Source: Arthrobacter sp. B0490
Lineage (GTDB): Bacteria > Actinomycetota > Actinomycetes > Actinomycetales > Micrococcaceae
NCBI RefSeq assembly: GCF_002929355.1
Contig: NZ_PJIR01000020.1
Location: forward strand, 1 to 38,636
Length of the DNA: 38,636 bases
Reading direction: 5' to 3'
Shown: one piece after another, positions 24,319-32,622 of the stretch
Position numbering within the stretch: position 1 is the first letter of the stretch
How the letters are laid out: the number at the start of each line of letters is the position of its first letter
Notes under the pieces: generated by a model
Database searches by the model: none
What the model was told of the DNA's origin: nothing
Seen by the model: only the letters and a program-made list of their open reading frames with translations
Made by a program: the position numbers and the translations under genes

Positions 24319-25785
24319 TCAGCCGAGCGCGGACCGGGCATTGCAGAAATCTGCAACATCCTCCGGCTCGATCCATGTCTCTACGTGACCGTTGTCGTCG
24401 ATGACGACAATCCGGTCGGCGAGGGCCTCCAGGTCTTCCATGTCGGAGGACACCACCATGACAGCGCATGCGTTGTCAGCAAGCTTTCTGACGAAGGCGT
24501 AGATCTCGCGGCGGGTGGCGACATCGACACCTCGGGTTGGTTCACACAACACCACACAGCCGGGGTCGTCAGCGATCACCCGACCAAGCAGTGCCTTCTG
24601 CTGGTTTCCTCCGGACAGGGTCGTGATCACCGCATCGGTGTCACGGGGGATCACGTTAAGATCGTGCGCAGCTGCCGCGATGGAAGCGCGCATTTTCGAC
24701 AGATTGATCAACCCCCATCGGCGCCAGCGGTTGGAGTTCCCGACCGACATGTTGAACTCGACCGTCAGGTCGGGGAACGTTCCATCCGCGTCGCGGTGTG
24801 CCGGCAGGCACGTCACCTTGGTATGTCGGCGGGTAGTAACCCTGCCCTGCCGAGCGTGGAGGGCGCCCGCGACGAGATACCCCACATCGTGAAAGCCCGA
24901 CACCGAGGATCCGGACACACCCGTTATCTCGCCTTCTCTCAGCGTCAGACTCAGTGGACCGATCTTGTTAACGCGCGCTTCTTCCAGCTCGACGACGATG
25001 TCGCCCGGCGCGCGACCCGAAGTGTCGCGTCGTCCTACCTCGACCTGATTGCGGCCGCTCGAGATGACATCCACCAGGTAGTCTCGCGTGACTCCGTCAT
25101 CGGCGCGATCCATGGCGATCTTGCCATCGACGACCACGACGTAACGGTCCACGTTGCCCAAGACGTCCTCGAATCTGTGGGTAACCATCATTACGGTGGC
25201 GCCGCTTCTGGCAGCGGTCCGCAGGTGCTCCACAAGCCAGGATGCTTCCGCCCTCGGGAGGCTGGCTGTGACCTCATCAACAATGATCAGGCCAGCACCC
25301 TGTGACCACAGCTTCGCGGTCGCGATCAGCGCTCGTTCACCGAGCGACAAATCGCGCACCAACGTGATCGGATTGACCTCGGAAAGTCCGACGAACTCGA
25401 GCAGCTCGCGCGCGCGGCGATCCTCCTCGCTAAAAGAGATGAGCCCTCTCGATGGGACGTTTCCGATGAAGAGGTTCTCGGCGACGCTCATGTCGTCGAA
25501 AAGACCGAGATCTTGATGAATAACACCTGCCGCTACGCCTTCGCCAAACTGGATAGATCCGCCGTCCGGAGTGAGAACACCGGCGAGCAATTTGATGAGT
25601 GTGGACTTTCCGGCACCGTTGGGTCCCAGCAAAGCGATGAACTCACCGGGGCCGGTAGTGAGGTCGACTGAGTCGAGTGCGGTGTGCGCCCCATAACGCT
25701 TGGTAAGCCCACGGCACTCGACCGTGGGCGCGCCACCAGTGGACGGAAACTGTCCGCTGGCGGCGCGATTGACCGGCTCAGTCAT
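24319..25785 (-). CDS. ABC importer ATPase with two nucleotide-binding domains (RbsA-like), degenerate motifs
   Basis: The 488-residue protein contains two ABC domains. The first has a good Walker A (GPNGAGKST, 54-62), VIHQDLGLFDDMSVAENL and the signature LSLGE, but its Walker B ends DEVTASL instead of DEPT. The second has no usable Walker A (GSSVSGFHDVG), a perfect signature (LSGGNQQK), and a Walker B in which the aspartate is Cys (LCEPTRG). A weak second P-loop is normal for RbsA proteins; the Cys for Asp change is less so. The start overlaps the lipoprotein stop as TGATG, and the permease gene follows after 26 bases. Confidence 0.88.
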   Translation of the reverse strand: MTEPVNRAASGQFPSTGGAPTVECRGLTKRYGAHTALDSVDLTTGPGEFIALLGPNGAGKSTLIKLLAGVLTPDGGSIQFGEGVAAGVIHQDLGLFDDMSVAENLFIGNVPSRGLISFSEEDRRARELLEFVGLSEVNPITLVRDLSLGERALIATAKLWSQGAGLIIVDEVTASLPRAEASWLVEHLRTAARSGATVMMVTHRFEDVLGNVDRYVVVVDGKIAMDRADDGVTRDYLVDVISSGRNQVEVGRRDTSGRAPGDIVVELEEARVNKIGPLSLTLREGEITGVSGSSVSGFHDVGYLVAGALHARQGRVTTRRHTKVTCLPAHRDADGTFPDLTVEFNMSVGNSNRWRRWGLINLSKMRASIAAAAHDLNVIPRDTDAVITTLSGGNQQKALLGRVIADDPGCVVLCEPTRGVDVATRREIYAFVRKLADNACAVMVVSSDMEDLEALADRIVVIDDNGHVETWIEPEDVADFCNARSALG

Positions 25786-26954
25786 CAGCCGTTCATTTCC
25801 CATACCTTGGAGAACTTTTCCTCAAGACCATCCGGCACCCAACGACCGTCGTCGTTGACGAATCGGTCGGCGTTCTCGCCCGTGATCGGCGCGATCGGCA
25901 GGTCGTTATACGCGACCACGGGTTGAGAGTTGAAGACCCGGGCGAGAGTGTCGACATCGGCGTAGGAAACGAAGTTCTGCGAGACCATCGTGTCGCCGTA
26001 GAGCAGAGGGTAGAACTCCCCCTCCTTGATCTGAGTCGAGCTAGGCGCGTCACCGTAAGTGTTGAAGATCTTGAAATCGTCGCGCCCGGACTGCTCTGCC
26101 AGTCGAACGAGGGGCGTCGCGGCAGCAGTGAACGGAGTAATGACTGCATCGAGCGATCCTGCCGGGTACTCCCGCAGCAAGTTGGCGTACGACGCGGCGA
26201 CTGGCTTAGCCAGATCAGCCAGGGTGTAGGTGACCTCGACGACGTTACAGTCAGGGCACCCCTCCTTGAGCAACGGGATCTGGATGTCGTTGGCCGCACC
26301 GACGATCGCGTTACCGGCGTCGGTTACCACTGCGATCGTGGCGTCGGGCTTGTCCAACGCCGCCAGCACGAGCTCGGTCTGCTTCTCAACGGACGTCTCG
26401 ACAGTTGCGCCAATCACATACACGCCTTCCGAGGACTCCTCCGGCGCGCAGATGTTGCAGACGACTGGAATGCCGGCAGCGCGCGCGGAATCAATTGCGC
26501 CGGAGACCTGAGACGGGAAGATGAAGTCAAGGACAATCCCATCCACGCCCTTCAGCACGGCCTGCTCGATCAGCGTCGCCTGGGCACTGGGCGTGAATTT
26601 TCCATCCAGGGGGCCCTCGACCGTCCACCCCGACGACTGCAGGATGCCTAAGCGCTCCTGTGCGACCTCGGACGCTCCGCCTGCAGCGAATCCGCCGAGG
26701 ATATAGGAGATCGTGCGATCTCCGTCGACCGTGGTGGGCTCTTCCGGGTAAGGGAATTCGAATTCCTGGCTCAACACCTCTTCCAGTGCCGCACTGCTAC
26801 CCGGCGCACCGGAGGAGCTTTCCCCGCCACCGCTGGATCCGCCGCCACCCGCCCCGCAGGCGCCCAGTGCGAACATGGCGACAACGAACGTTGCCCCCAG
26901 CGCGAGACGCCGTGTACGGGACCCCGAGGCTCCCTGCCTTATCGATCGACTCAT
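25785..26954 (-). CDS. Solute-binding lipoprotein of the ABC importer
   Basis: A 389-residue protein has a basic N-terminus, a hydrophobic core and a lipobox LGAC with Cys33, then a Gly/Ser-rich linker: a membrane-anchored binding lipoprotein. The mature part resembles the periplasmic binding protein 4 (ribose-type) fold, with TLIEQAVLKGVDGIVLDF, AARAAGIPVV and DAVITPFTAAATPL in order. Two tight cysteine pairs, CNIC (after GIPVV) and CPDC, are unusual for the family. They could form a disulfide or bind metal. The ATG follows AAAGGAG. It is the first gene of the importer operon and is divergent from block D. The ligand is unknown; catabolic context favours the pathway substrate. Confidence 0.88.
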   Translation of the reverse strand: MSRSIRQGASGSRTRRLALGATFVVAMFALGACGAGGGGSSGGGESSSGAPGSSAALEEVLSQEFEFPYPEEPTTVDGDRTISYILGGFAAGGASEVAQERLGILQSSGWTVEGPLDGKFTPSAQATLIEQAVLKGVDGIVLDFIFPSQVSGAIDSARAAGIPVVCNICAPEESSEGVYVIGATVETSVEKQTELVLAALDKPDATIAVVTDAGNAIVGAANDIQIPLLKEGCPDCNVVEVTYTLADLAKPVAASYANLLREYPAGSLDAVITPFTAAATPLVRLAEQSGRDDFKIFNTYGDAPSSTQIKEGEFYPLLYGDTMVSQNFVSYADVDTLARVFNSQPVVAYNDLPIAPITGENADRFVNDDGRWVPDGLEEKFSKVWEMNG

Positions 26955-27456
26955 CTTCTATACACTCCTTTGTGTTTCGAATCTGTACTGCATGCACGGG
27001 ATCGGCCTGATGGCGAACCGGTTACTGTCTAGCTTTTCGGGCGCTTCGTCCTATGCGGTCTGCCGCCGGGAGCACCCTCACCCAAAGCTCAGGAAGCTTG
27101 ACTACTACGGTGTGGTCCATCGGGTGCCGGCTGACGAAAGCTACCGACTGGTGATCACAGTAATCACATGACGCGTGTTTTACAACGGTTCTGCAGCAAC
27201 CGTTACTTTTCCTCCCATGCCCTTGACGCCCCATCTCTGCGTCCTGTTGTGTAGCATGACGAAAGTTACTGGCGCGAGACGAGCATCACACTAGGAACGA
27301 TGAGGTTTCTCATGACGAGCTTGCTGCGCCAGCCTCGCCAAGTGCGGGTGCAGGTGCGGCGGGACGCGGCGCGTCCTCCTTAGGTGAGCACCGAACCACA
27401 CCCTGCCTGTGCAGTCCTGGTCTGAAGTATCCGTTTACGTATTAAAGGAGATGATT
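26955..27456. other. Divergent promoter region of the importer operon and block D
   Basis: About 500 bases hold no gene but several candidate sites. They include ACGAAAG plus CTACCGACTGGT (27134-27152), GTGAT-N7-ATCAC (27151-27167), the palindrome at 27184-27204, ACGAAAGT (27259-27266), and a short hairpin ATGAG-GTTT-CTCAT (27300-27313). The density of such sites suggests the two directions are regulated together. Confidence 0.5.
27184..27204. promoter_or_regulatory. Palindrome AACGGTT-CTGCAGC-AACCGTT, likely operator
   Basis: Perfect seven-base arms flank a seven-base spacer that itself contains the palindrome CTGCAG. It lies about 230 bases from the importer start and 250 bases from the block D start. 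It is the strongest operator-like site in this divergent region. The regulator is not identified. Confidence 0.5.
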
Positions 27457-28257
27457 ATGCCCGCGACGCAGTTCGAGGATTACAAGGATAAGTACGAGCA
27501 CATCAAGCTCGAGCGGGATGCGGAGGGCATCCTGCTGGTCACCCTCCACACTGATGGCAGTGACGTGCAGTTCGGTCTTCCCGTGCACGACAACTTGGCC
27601 GCGGTGTGGAGCGACATCGGACGTGACCCCGGGAACCGGGTCGTCATCCTCACCGGCGCGGGCGACACCTTCATCGACAAGCTGTTGCCCGAGGGAGACA
27701 CGATCACCCCCGAGGTGTGGATGCACCTGCACTCCGAAGCCAAGCGCCTCGTGCTGGACCACCTCGATGTCGAGGTCCCTATGATCGCCGCGGTGAACGG
27801 TCCCGCCCGCATCCATAACGAGCAGGCGCTTCTGTGCGACATCATCATCGCGTCGGAAGATGCCGTGTTCGCCGACAACTCCCACTTTCCCGCCGGCGTC
27901 GTGCCTGGTGATGGCATGCAGATCATCTGGCCCCTTGTCGCCGGATTCAACCGCGGTCGCTACCATCTCCTCGTCGACGAAGACCTCGATGCCCACACCG
28001 CACTCCAATGGGGCGTCGTTAACGAAGTGGTCCCGAAGGACCAGGTCGTGCCCCGCGCCTACGAACTCGCCCGCCGCATCGCGAAAAAGCCCACCCTCAC
28101 CCTCCGCGCCACCCGTAACCTCATGGTCAGCGAACTCAAAAAGGTCATGGTTCAAAACGTCAGCCACGGAATGATGACCGAGGGACTCGTCGCCATCGGC
28201 ACTGGCTGGAAACCCATTCCCCTGCCGGGCACCGACAACGATTCCACCACCGCCTGA
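27457..28257 (+). CDS. 6-Oxocamphor hydrolase-like beta-diketone hydrolase (crotonase superfamily)
   Basis: The 266-residue protein follows 6-oxocamphor hydrolase of Rhodococcus along its length, with FEDYKDKYEHIKLERD at the start, RVVILTGAG, VPMIAAVNGP, HFPAGVVPGDG and TALQWGVVNEV. That enzyme opens a bicyclic beta-diketone by retro-Claisen hydrolysis using His122, His145, Asp154 and Glu244. Here His120, His143, Asp152 and Glu242 stand in the same places, a constant offset of two. The active-site Trp40 appears to be Phe39. CoA-type crotonase features are weak, so hydrolysis of a free cyclic diketone is the best guess. The start at 27457 follows AAAGGAG at the right distance; ATG27451 is too close. 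It leads block D. Confidence 0.85.
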   Translation: MPATQFEDYKDKYEHIKLERDAEGILLVTLHTDGSDVQFGLPVHDNLAAVWSDIGRDPGNRVVILTGAGDTFIDKLLPEGDTITPEVWMHLHSEAKRLVLDHLDVEVPMIAAVNGPARIHNEQALLCDIIIASEDAVFADNSHFPAGVVPGDGMQIIWPLVAGFNRGRYHLLVDEDLDAHTALQWGVVNEVVPKDQVVPRAYELARRIAKKPTLTLRATRNLMVSELKKVMVQNVSHGMMTEGLVAIGTGWKPIPLPGTDNDSTTA

Positions 28258-28327
28258 CACACCCGCACCACCGGGACAACGAGTCGCTCCCATGTGCTTG
28301 AACAGGGGCGGCGTAACGGGAGACACC

Positions 28328-29485
28328 ATGAACGACCTTGTCCGTCCATTTCAACTGTCGATTCCGCAGAGCGATCTCGACGATCTACACTCGCGGCTTG
28401 AGCGCGTCCGCTGGCCCGATGCGCAGACGGTGGCCGACCACAGTCAGGGGCCACAGCTGGAAAAGATCCGTGCGTTGGTGGATCACTGGCGGGATAGCTA
28501 CGACTGGCGTGTCTGTGAAACGCTGCTCAACGATTTCGGGCAGTACAAAACCGAAATCGACGGGCTGGACATACATTTCCTGCATATCCGCTCTCCCGAG
28601 CCGGACGCCCTGCCGTTGCTCATGACCCACGGGTGGCCGGGCTCGGTTCTGGAGTTCCGCGACGTGATCGGGCCCCTGACCGATCCGGTTGCGCACGGCG
28701 GTAAAGCGTCGGACGCTTTCCATCTCGTCATTCCATCACTGCCCGGTCACGGCTTCTCCAGCAAGCCAACGACCACGGGGTGGGGAATCGAGCGCACGGC
28801 GAACGCGTGGGTCATCCTGATGGAGCGCCTCGGTTATACCCGGTGGGCCGCTCAGGGCGGCGACCGCGGCGCCCAGGTCGCGCTGGCCCTCGGTTACCTG
28901 CAGCCCGAACCTCTCGTCGGCATCCACCTCAATCTCGCGCTGTTCGTCCCGACGGACGAGGAAATCGCCGCCGCCACGGCCGAGGAAAAAGCGATGCTGG
29001 CAGATTCGCAGTACTACATGGACCACATCTCGGGTTACAACAAGGTGCATTCCACGCGGCCGCAGTCGGTAGCTTATAGTCTCGCGGACTCCCCCGTGGG
29101 CCTGGCTGCATGGATGTACGCGATGTATCAGGACGTCTCGGACAGCGACGGCCATCCCGACCAGGTCTTCTCGCTGGACTCGATGATTGATGGCGTCATG
29201 TTGTACTGGCTGCCCAATGCGGGCCCGAGTTCGGCCCGCCTCTACTGGGACGTTGAACGAGAGTCGCCGTGGATTGCGACAGCAGAGAAGCCTGTGCCGA
29301 CTCCGACGGGTCTCAGTATGTTCCCCGGTGAAAAGGGGCGCATGTCGCGTCGCTGGGCCGAGTCCCGCTTTTCCCGGCTGGTCCACTTTGAGAAGTCGGA
29401 CAAGGGCGGGCACTTCGCCTCGTGGGAGCGGCCCGAGGAATTCGTCGGGGAGGTGAGAACTACCTTCCGCGGGTTGCGAAGGTAG
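28328..29485 (+). CDS. Epoxide hydrolase-family alpha/beta hydrolase (EHN domain)
   Basis: The 385-residue protein has the EHN N-terminal domain of microsomal-type epoxide hydrolases (FQLSIPQSDLDDLHSRLERV), then the alpha/beta fold. It shows an oxyanion segment HGWPGS (101-106), the nucleophile elbow GGDRG (Asp179) and the catalytic histidine in KGGHFASWERPEEF (His362). Aspartate as the nucleophile points to epoxide hydrolysis through an ester intermediate; some relatives act on lactones or other esters. The usual elbow is GGDWG, so Arg for Trp is a small oddity. The ATG at 28328 follows GGGAG. It lies 70 bases after the beta-diketone hydrolase and is probably cotranscribed with it. Confidence 0.88.
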   Translation: MNDLVRPFQLSIPQSDLDDLHSRLERVRWPDAQTVADHSQGPQLEKIRALVDHWRDSYDWRVCETLLNDFGQYKTEIDGLDIHFLHIRSPEPDALPLLMTHGWPGSVLEFRDVIGPLTDPVAHGGKASDAFHLVIPSLPGHGFSSKPTTTGWGIERTANAWVILMERLGYTRWAAQGGDRGAQVALALGYLQPEPLVGIHLNLALFVPTDEEIAAATAEEKAMLADSQYYMDHISGYNKVHSTRPQSVAYSLADSPVGLAAWMYAMYQDVSDSDGHPDQVFSLDSMIDGVMLYWLPNAGPSSARLYWDVERESPWIATAEKPVPTPTGLSMFPGEKGRMSRRWAESRFSRLVHFEKSDKGGHFASWERPEEFVGEVRTTFRGLRR

Positions 29486-29493
29486 GACACCCC

Positions 29494-29631
29494 ATGGATT
29501 CTCTCGCCGCAATGCCCGGAACAGGGCCGTCGACCTCACCGCTGCCGGCGATCCAGCCCGTCCGCGCGGCCAAGTCCGTCAAGGACCTGCCCGCGGATCG
29601 CGATAAACACGAGGACCACGAGGAACAGTAG
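29494..29631 (+). CDS. Possible 45-residue hypothetical protein
   Basis: An ATG eight bases after the epoxide hydrolase stop opens a short frame. It has a Pro/Ala-rich start and a charged end (KDLPADRDKHEDHEEQ). The spacing to GGTAGGA suits a ribosome site and the position suits an operon member. I recognise no family, and the frame could be chance. The TAG is followed by a nine-base duplication, AGGAACAGT. Confidence 0.3.
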   Translation: MDSLAAMPGTGPSTSPLPAIQPVRAAKSVKDLPADRDKHEDHEEQ

Positions 29632-29688
29632 GAACAGTAGGTGCGGGAGGCATCCGGCTGAGCGTCCGCTACCGTTGGCACCCTCCCG

Positions 29689-30522
29689 CTATTGCCTCGT
29701 ACCCAAAGTGGGCAACTCCACGGCGGAGAGGTGGGCTCCATCAAACACCTGCGTGCCACGAACGACGGCCTCAGCCCCCCCATCGACGAAGATGAGCTGG
29801 CCGGTGACGTATGTGTTCTCCTCGCCGGTGAGCCAGGCCAGCAACCGCGCAACCGCGACCGGTTCCGCCGGCCCCCCGCCAAGGCGAATCGGGATGGCGC
29901 CGTACAGGCTCGCACGCCCTTCGGGGGTGGCGAGGTAGGGGGCCGTCATCGCCGTAACGATGATGCCGGGGGCAACGGCGTTGAGAGGGATTCCCGCTGC
30001 CGCCCAGTCGTCCGAGATCGATGCCTCGCGCATCCATTCCGCGATCGAGCGCTTAGTCGACGAGTAGATCAAGTGTTTCGCGTCAGACTTTGCCAACCGA
30101 TCCGCAATCTTTATCGCGAGCGGCTCGTCGCCCGCACGCAGGGCGGCGAGAAGCTCAGGATCGTTGCCTTGCAAAGTCGCGAACGACGCCACGACCGCTG
30201 CCCGCGGGGTCGCTGAGGCAGACAGCAGCGGTCGAAGCGATTCCAGCGTCGCGATGGCGCCGAAATGGTTCACCCGGACGGTCAGCCCCGAGAACGATGC
30301 GACCCCGGCAACCGCAAGAACAGCGTCGATGCCTCGACCCCCAGAAGCCTGCGCTACGAGGTCGGGAAGCGCAGCACGCCCCTCTTCGGTCGACAGGTCG
30401 GCATCAATCTCGCTGCCGCGTAGATCGACGCCGATGACCCGCTCGCCACGCTCTTCCAGCAGGTGCTTTGTCGCCAGTCCGATTCCGGAGGCCGCCCCGG
30501 TCACCACGTACGTCCTACTCAT
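29689..30522 (-). CDS. SDR oxidoreductase, paralogue of the block A 3-alpha-HSD-type enzyme
   Basis: The 277-residue protein repeats the plan of the protein at 5286-6098: TGAASGIG at residues 8-15, VIGVDLRGSEIDADLS, VRVNHFGA, a serine in VVASFATLQ, YSSTK, and APYLATPEGRASL in the C-terminal half. Identity is about two thirds by eye, with one extra residue pair near 65 and a different tail. Both should oxidise or reduce ring alcohols and ketones with NAD(P); they may differ in stereochemistry or act at different steps. The ATG follows GGGGAG. It lies 363 bases downstream of the esterase gene. Its stop lies at a GCGGGAGG/CCTCCCGC inverted repeat (29643-29689) that could end both convergent runs. 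Confidence 0.86.
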   Translation of the reverse strand: MSRTYVVTGAASGIGLATKHLLEERGERVIGVDLRGSEIDADLSTEEGRAALPDLVAQASGGRGIDAVLAVAGVASFSGLTVRVNHFGAIATLESLRPLLSASATPRAAVVASFATLQGNDPELLAALRAGDEPLAIKIADRLAKSDAKHLIYSSTKRSIAEWMREASISDDWAAAGIPLNAVAPGIIVTAMTAPYLATPEGRASLYGAIPIRLGGGPAEPVAVARLLAWLTGEENTYVTGQLIFVDGGAEAVVRGTQVFDGAHLSAVELPTLGTRQ

Positions 30523-30885
30523 TGAAACTCCCCTGACTTATCGATTCGGCGTCCGGCGGTGCAGTATCCAGACTTTCTACACGAGCAGGCGTATCACGAC
30601 ACAGCCGTGCACGGCGGGCTCATTCAGATCCCCGGCGACTATGCCAGCGGGGTCCTCCTAGCGGGCTACCCCGCGTGTTGCCGCCGGACAGTTCCGCCGA
30701 GGGATGAGCAGTTGTCACTTCTGACCTGGAAGCCTGATCGGCCGCTCTGACGCCGTTCCCCTCGACAGTCGCCCACGTCCGCGATGAGTTCGCCGGCGCC
30801 GACCTCGGGCAGCCGTTGTGAGCGGTCCATATGGCTGCGGTCTTCGGCTGGAGCGATTCTCTCAGGCCAGCCGATGAACCGGGAG
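30523..30885. other. Gap between an SDR gene and the esterase gene
   Basis: No gene is supported in these 363 bases. A plus-strand GTG at 30559 opens a 63-codon frame containing HGGLIQIPGDYASGVLLAGY, which reads like a protein but has no ribosome site or recognised family. It may be a remnant. Confidence 0.45.
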
Positions 30886-32571
30886 CTAGTCGCGCGGCAC
30901 GCCGCCTGCGACCACCGGCAGGACGAGACGCGAAGGCCGATTTCGGTCGTGAAACACGCGCTGGTGCGCGACGCGGATCGTCGTCGCATCGGTCTCCGGT
31001 TCTCCTGTGTTGAGGTTGCGATCCCACCTCGGGAAGTTGCTGGAGGTGATATGGGCCCGAAGCCGGTGACCAGCCCGGATGACGATCGAGGTGGACCAGA
31101 GGTCGATCTCGACCTCATCGGCGCGACCGGCCTCGGTGTGGACGCGCGTGATACCGTCAACGAGGTTGCGGGAGATCCCATGCTCGTCGACCTCGCACAG
31201 GCGGGCGACCCAGTCCGTCGATACGCCATCGGTCGAGACATGAATCACCGCACGAACTCGTCCGGTGATCTCGAGGTCGGCCTCCAACGCTTCGGTGGTG
31301 AAGACGAGGACATCGTCCCGGGCTTCCGCGTCGCGCTGATCGTACGGACCGCCCGGGAACTCGCTCGAGAAGGACAAGCCGCCGCCACGGGTGATCACCG
31401 GATGGGCGGGGTCGTAGATGTAATCGGACGCAGACTGATCGGCCGTCGGAGCGCTCCACGACAGCGCTCCCTGTTCGGCGAGATACAGCTCCGTGTCACG
31501 GGCGCGCTCGAGAGGCCAGGTGGGCTCGGCGCGCCACTCGTTGATGCCCATGACAAAGATCAGCACGCCCGATTCGTGAGCCTCCGTCGCGGGTTCGCCC
31601 TTCAACCAATGGTCGTACCACTCGCGTTGTATCTGGGTGTAGGAGCGCCCGCCCGGCGCCTGTGCGAGCAGACCGAAGTTTATGTCGCCCACTTGCCCCC
31701 CGGGCCAGGCAAACATGATCGTGGTGTGAGCCCATGGCCCGATGATGAGGCGAGCGGGGCGGCCCGCCGCCTGCATGCCAATGTAGTTCTCCAGCGAGCC
31801 CTGCAGGAAGCAGTCGTACCACCCCGCGAACGACAGCGACGGCGTTTGGATTTCATCGTATCGGCCTGCGACGCGGGAAGCTTCTGTCGTCGAATGGTCT
31901 ACGAAAGCGGATGCCACGCCGATATCGGGCTGGCCGCTGGAAACCATGACGGGCAGGGCCGCCGACGGCAGTTCCCAGAACCCCTCCGGTACCAAAGAAT
32001 CGAGCTGTGTGATTCCCTCCAGCGTTCGCGTGCCCGCCTCCTCGGCGGACAGTCCGATCCGACCGTACTGTCCCAGCGCCTGCACCATTCCCCACCAGTT
32101 GTTCAGACCGAACTCCTGTGCCCCGCCGCGGAACATGAGCCCGTCGTCGGGGTCGCTCCACGTAATCGCCGGGGCGATCGCCTTGAGGTGAGGTGCTCCC
32201 GAGATTGCAGCACTCCATTGGGTGCTGCCGTGATAACTCGCGCCGAACATACCGACGCGCCCGTTGGTGTACGGCAGAGCGGCAGCCCACTCGATGGTGT
32301 CGTATCCGTCCGACCGCTCGTGATGCCATGGCCGCCATTCGCCCCCAGACGCGAAGGTTCCCCGCACGTCCTGGTTGATGAGGACATAACCGGCGCGGAC
32401 CATTTGCTTGAAGTCCAAGACCGTGTCGATCAACGTGGACTTGCCGTACGGCGTGCGGTGCACGAGCACCGGGAACGGGCCATCGCCCACCGGCCGGTAC
32501 ACGTCCGCTTTCAGCAGCGTCCCGTCGCGCATCTCGACATCAACGTCGAACTCGATCTCGATCTCGTGCAC
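30886..32571 (-). CDS. CocE/NonD-family hydrolase (X-Pro dipeptidyl-peptidase S15 fold)
   Basis: The 561-residue esterase or acylase is of the cocaine-esterase type. An alpha/beta hydrolase opens with VEMRDGTLLKADVYRP. The nucleophile elbow is GASYHG (Ser112), with Asp253 in AGWYDCFLQG and His282 in GPWAHT, the expected triad. A C-terminal jelly-roll domain holds SFSSEFPGGPYDQR and RAHITSSNFPRWDRN. Such enzymes hydrolyse esters, lactones or amides. Directly behind a Baeyer-Villiger monooxygenase gene (51-base gap), ester or lactone opening is the natural role. I choose the GTG at 32569-32571 behind GGAGAG; a TTG four codons upstream overlaps that site. Confidence 0.88.
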   Translation of the reverse strand: MHEIEIEFDVDVEMRDGTLLKADVYRPVGDGPFPVLVHRTPYGKSTLIDTVLDFKQMVRAGYVLINQDVRGTFASGGEWRPWHHERSDGYDTIEWAAALPYTNGRVGMFGASYHGSTQWSAAISGAPHLKAIAPAITWSDPDDGLMFRGGAQEFGLNNWWGMVQALGQYGRIGLSAEEAGTRTLEGITQLDSLVPEGFWELPSAALPVMVSSGQPDIGVASAFVDHSTTEASRVAGRYDEIQTPSLSFAGWYDCFLQGSLENYIGMQAAGRPARLIIGPWAHTTIMFAWPGGQVGDINFGLLAQAPGGRSYTQIQREWYDHWLKGEPATEAHESGVLIFVMGINEWRAEPTWPLERARDTELYLAEQGALSWSAPTADQSASDYIYDPAHPVITRGGGLSFSSEFPGGPYDQRDAEARDDVLVFTTEALEADLEITGRVRAVIHVSTDGVSTDWVARLCEVDEHGISRNLVDGITRVHTEAGRADEVEIDLWSTSIVIRAGHRLRAHITSSNFPRWDRNLNTGEPETDATTIRVAHQRVFHDRNRPSRLVLPVVAGGVPRD

Positions 32572-32622
32572 TGTGCTCTCCAAAGAAATGGCCCCTACGT
32601 GCCGTTCGAAATTGCAGAGGCG

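Noticed and set aside
24292..25305. A 337-codon plus-strand frame opposite the ABC ATPase
   Set aside because: It is antisense to Walker and signature motifs of a convincing ATPase and has no domain of its own.
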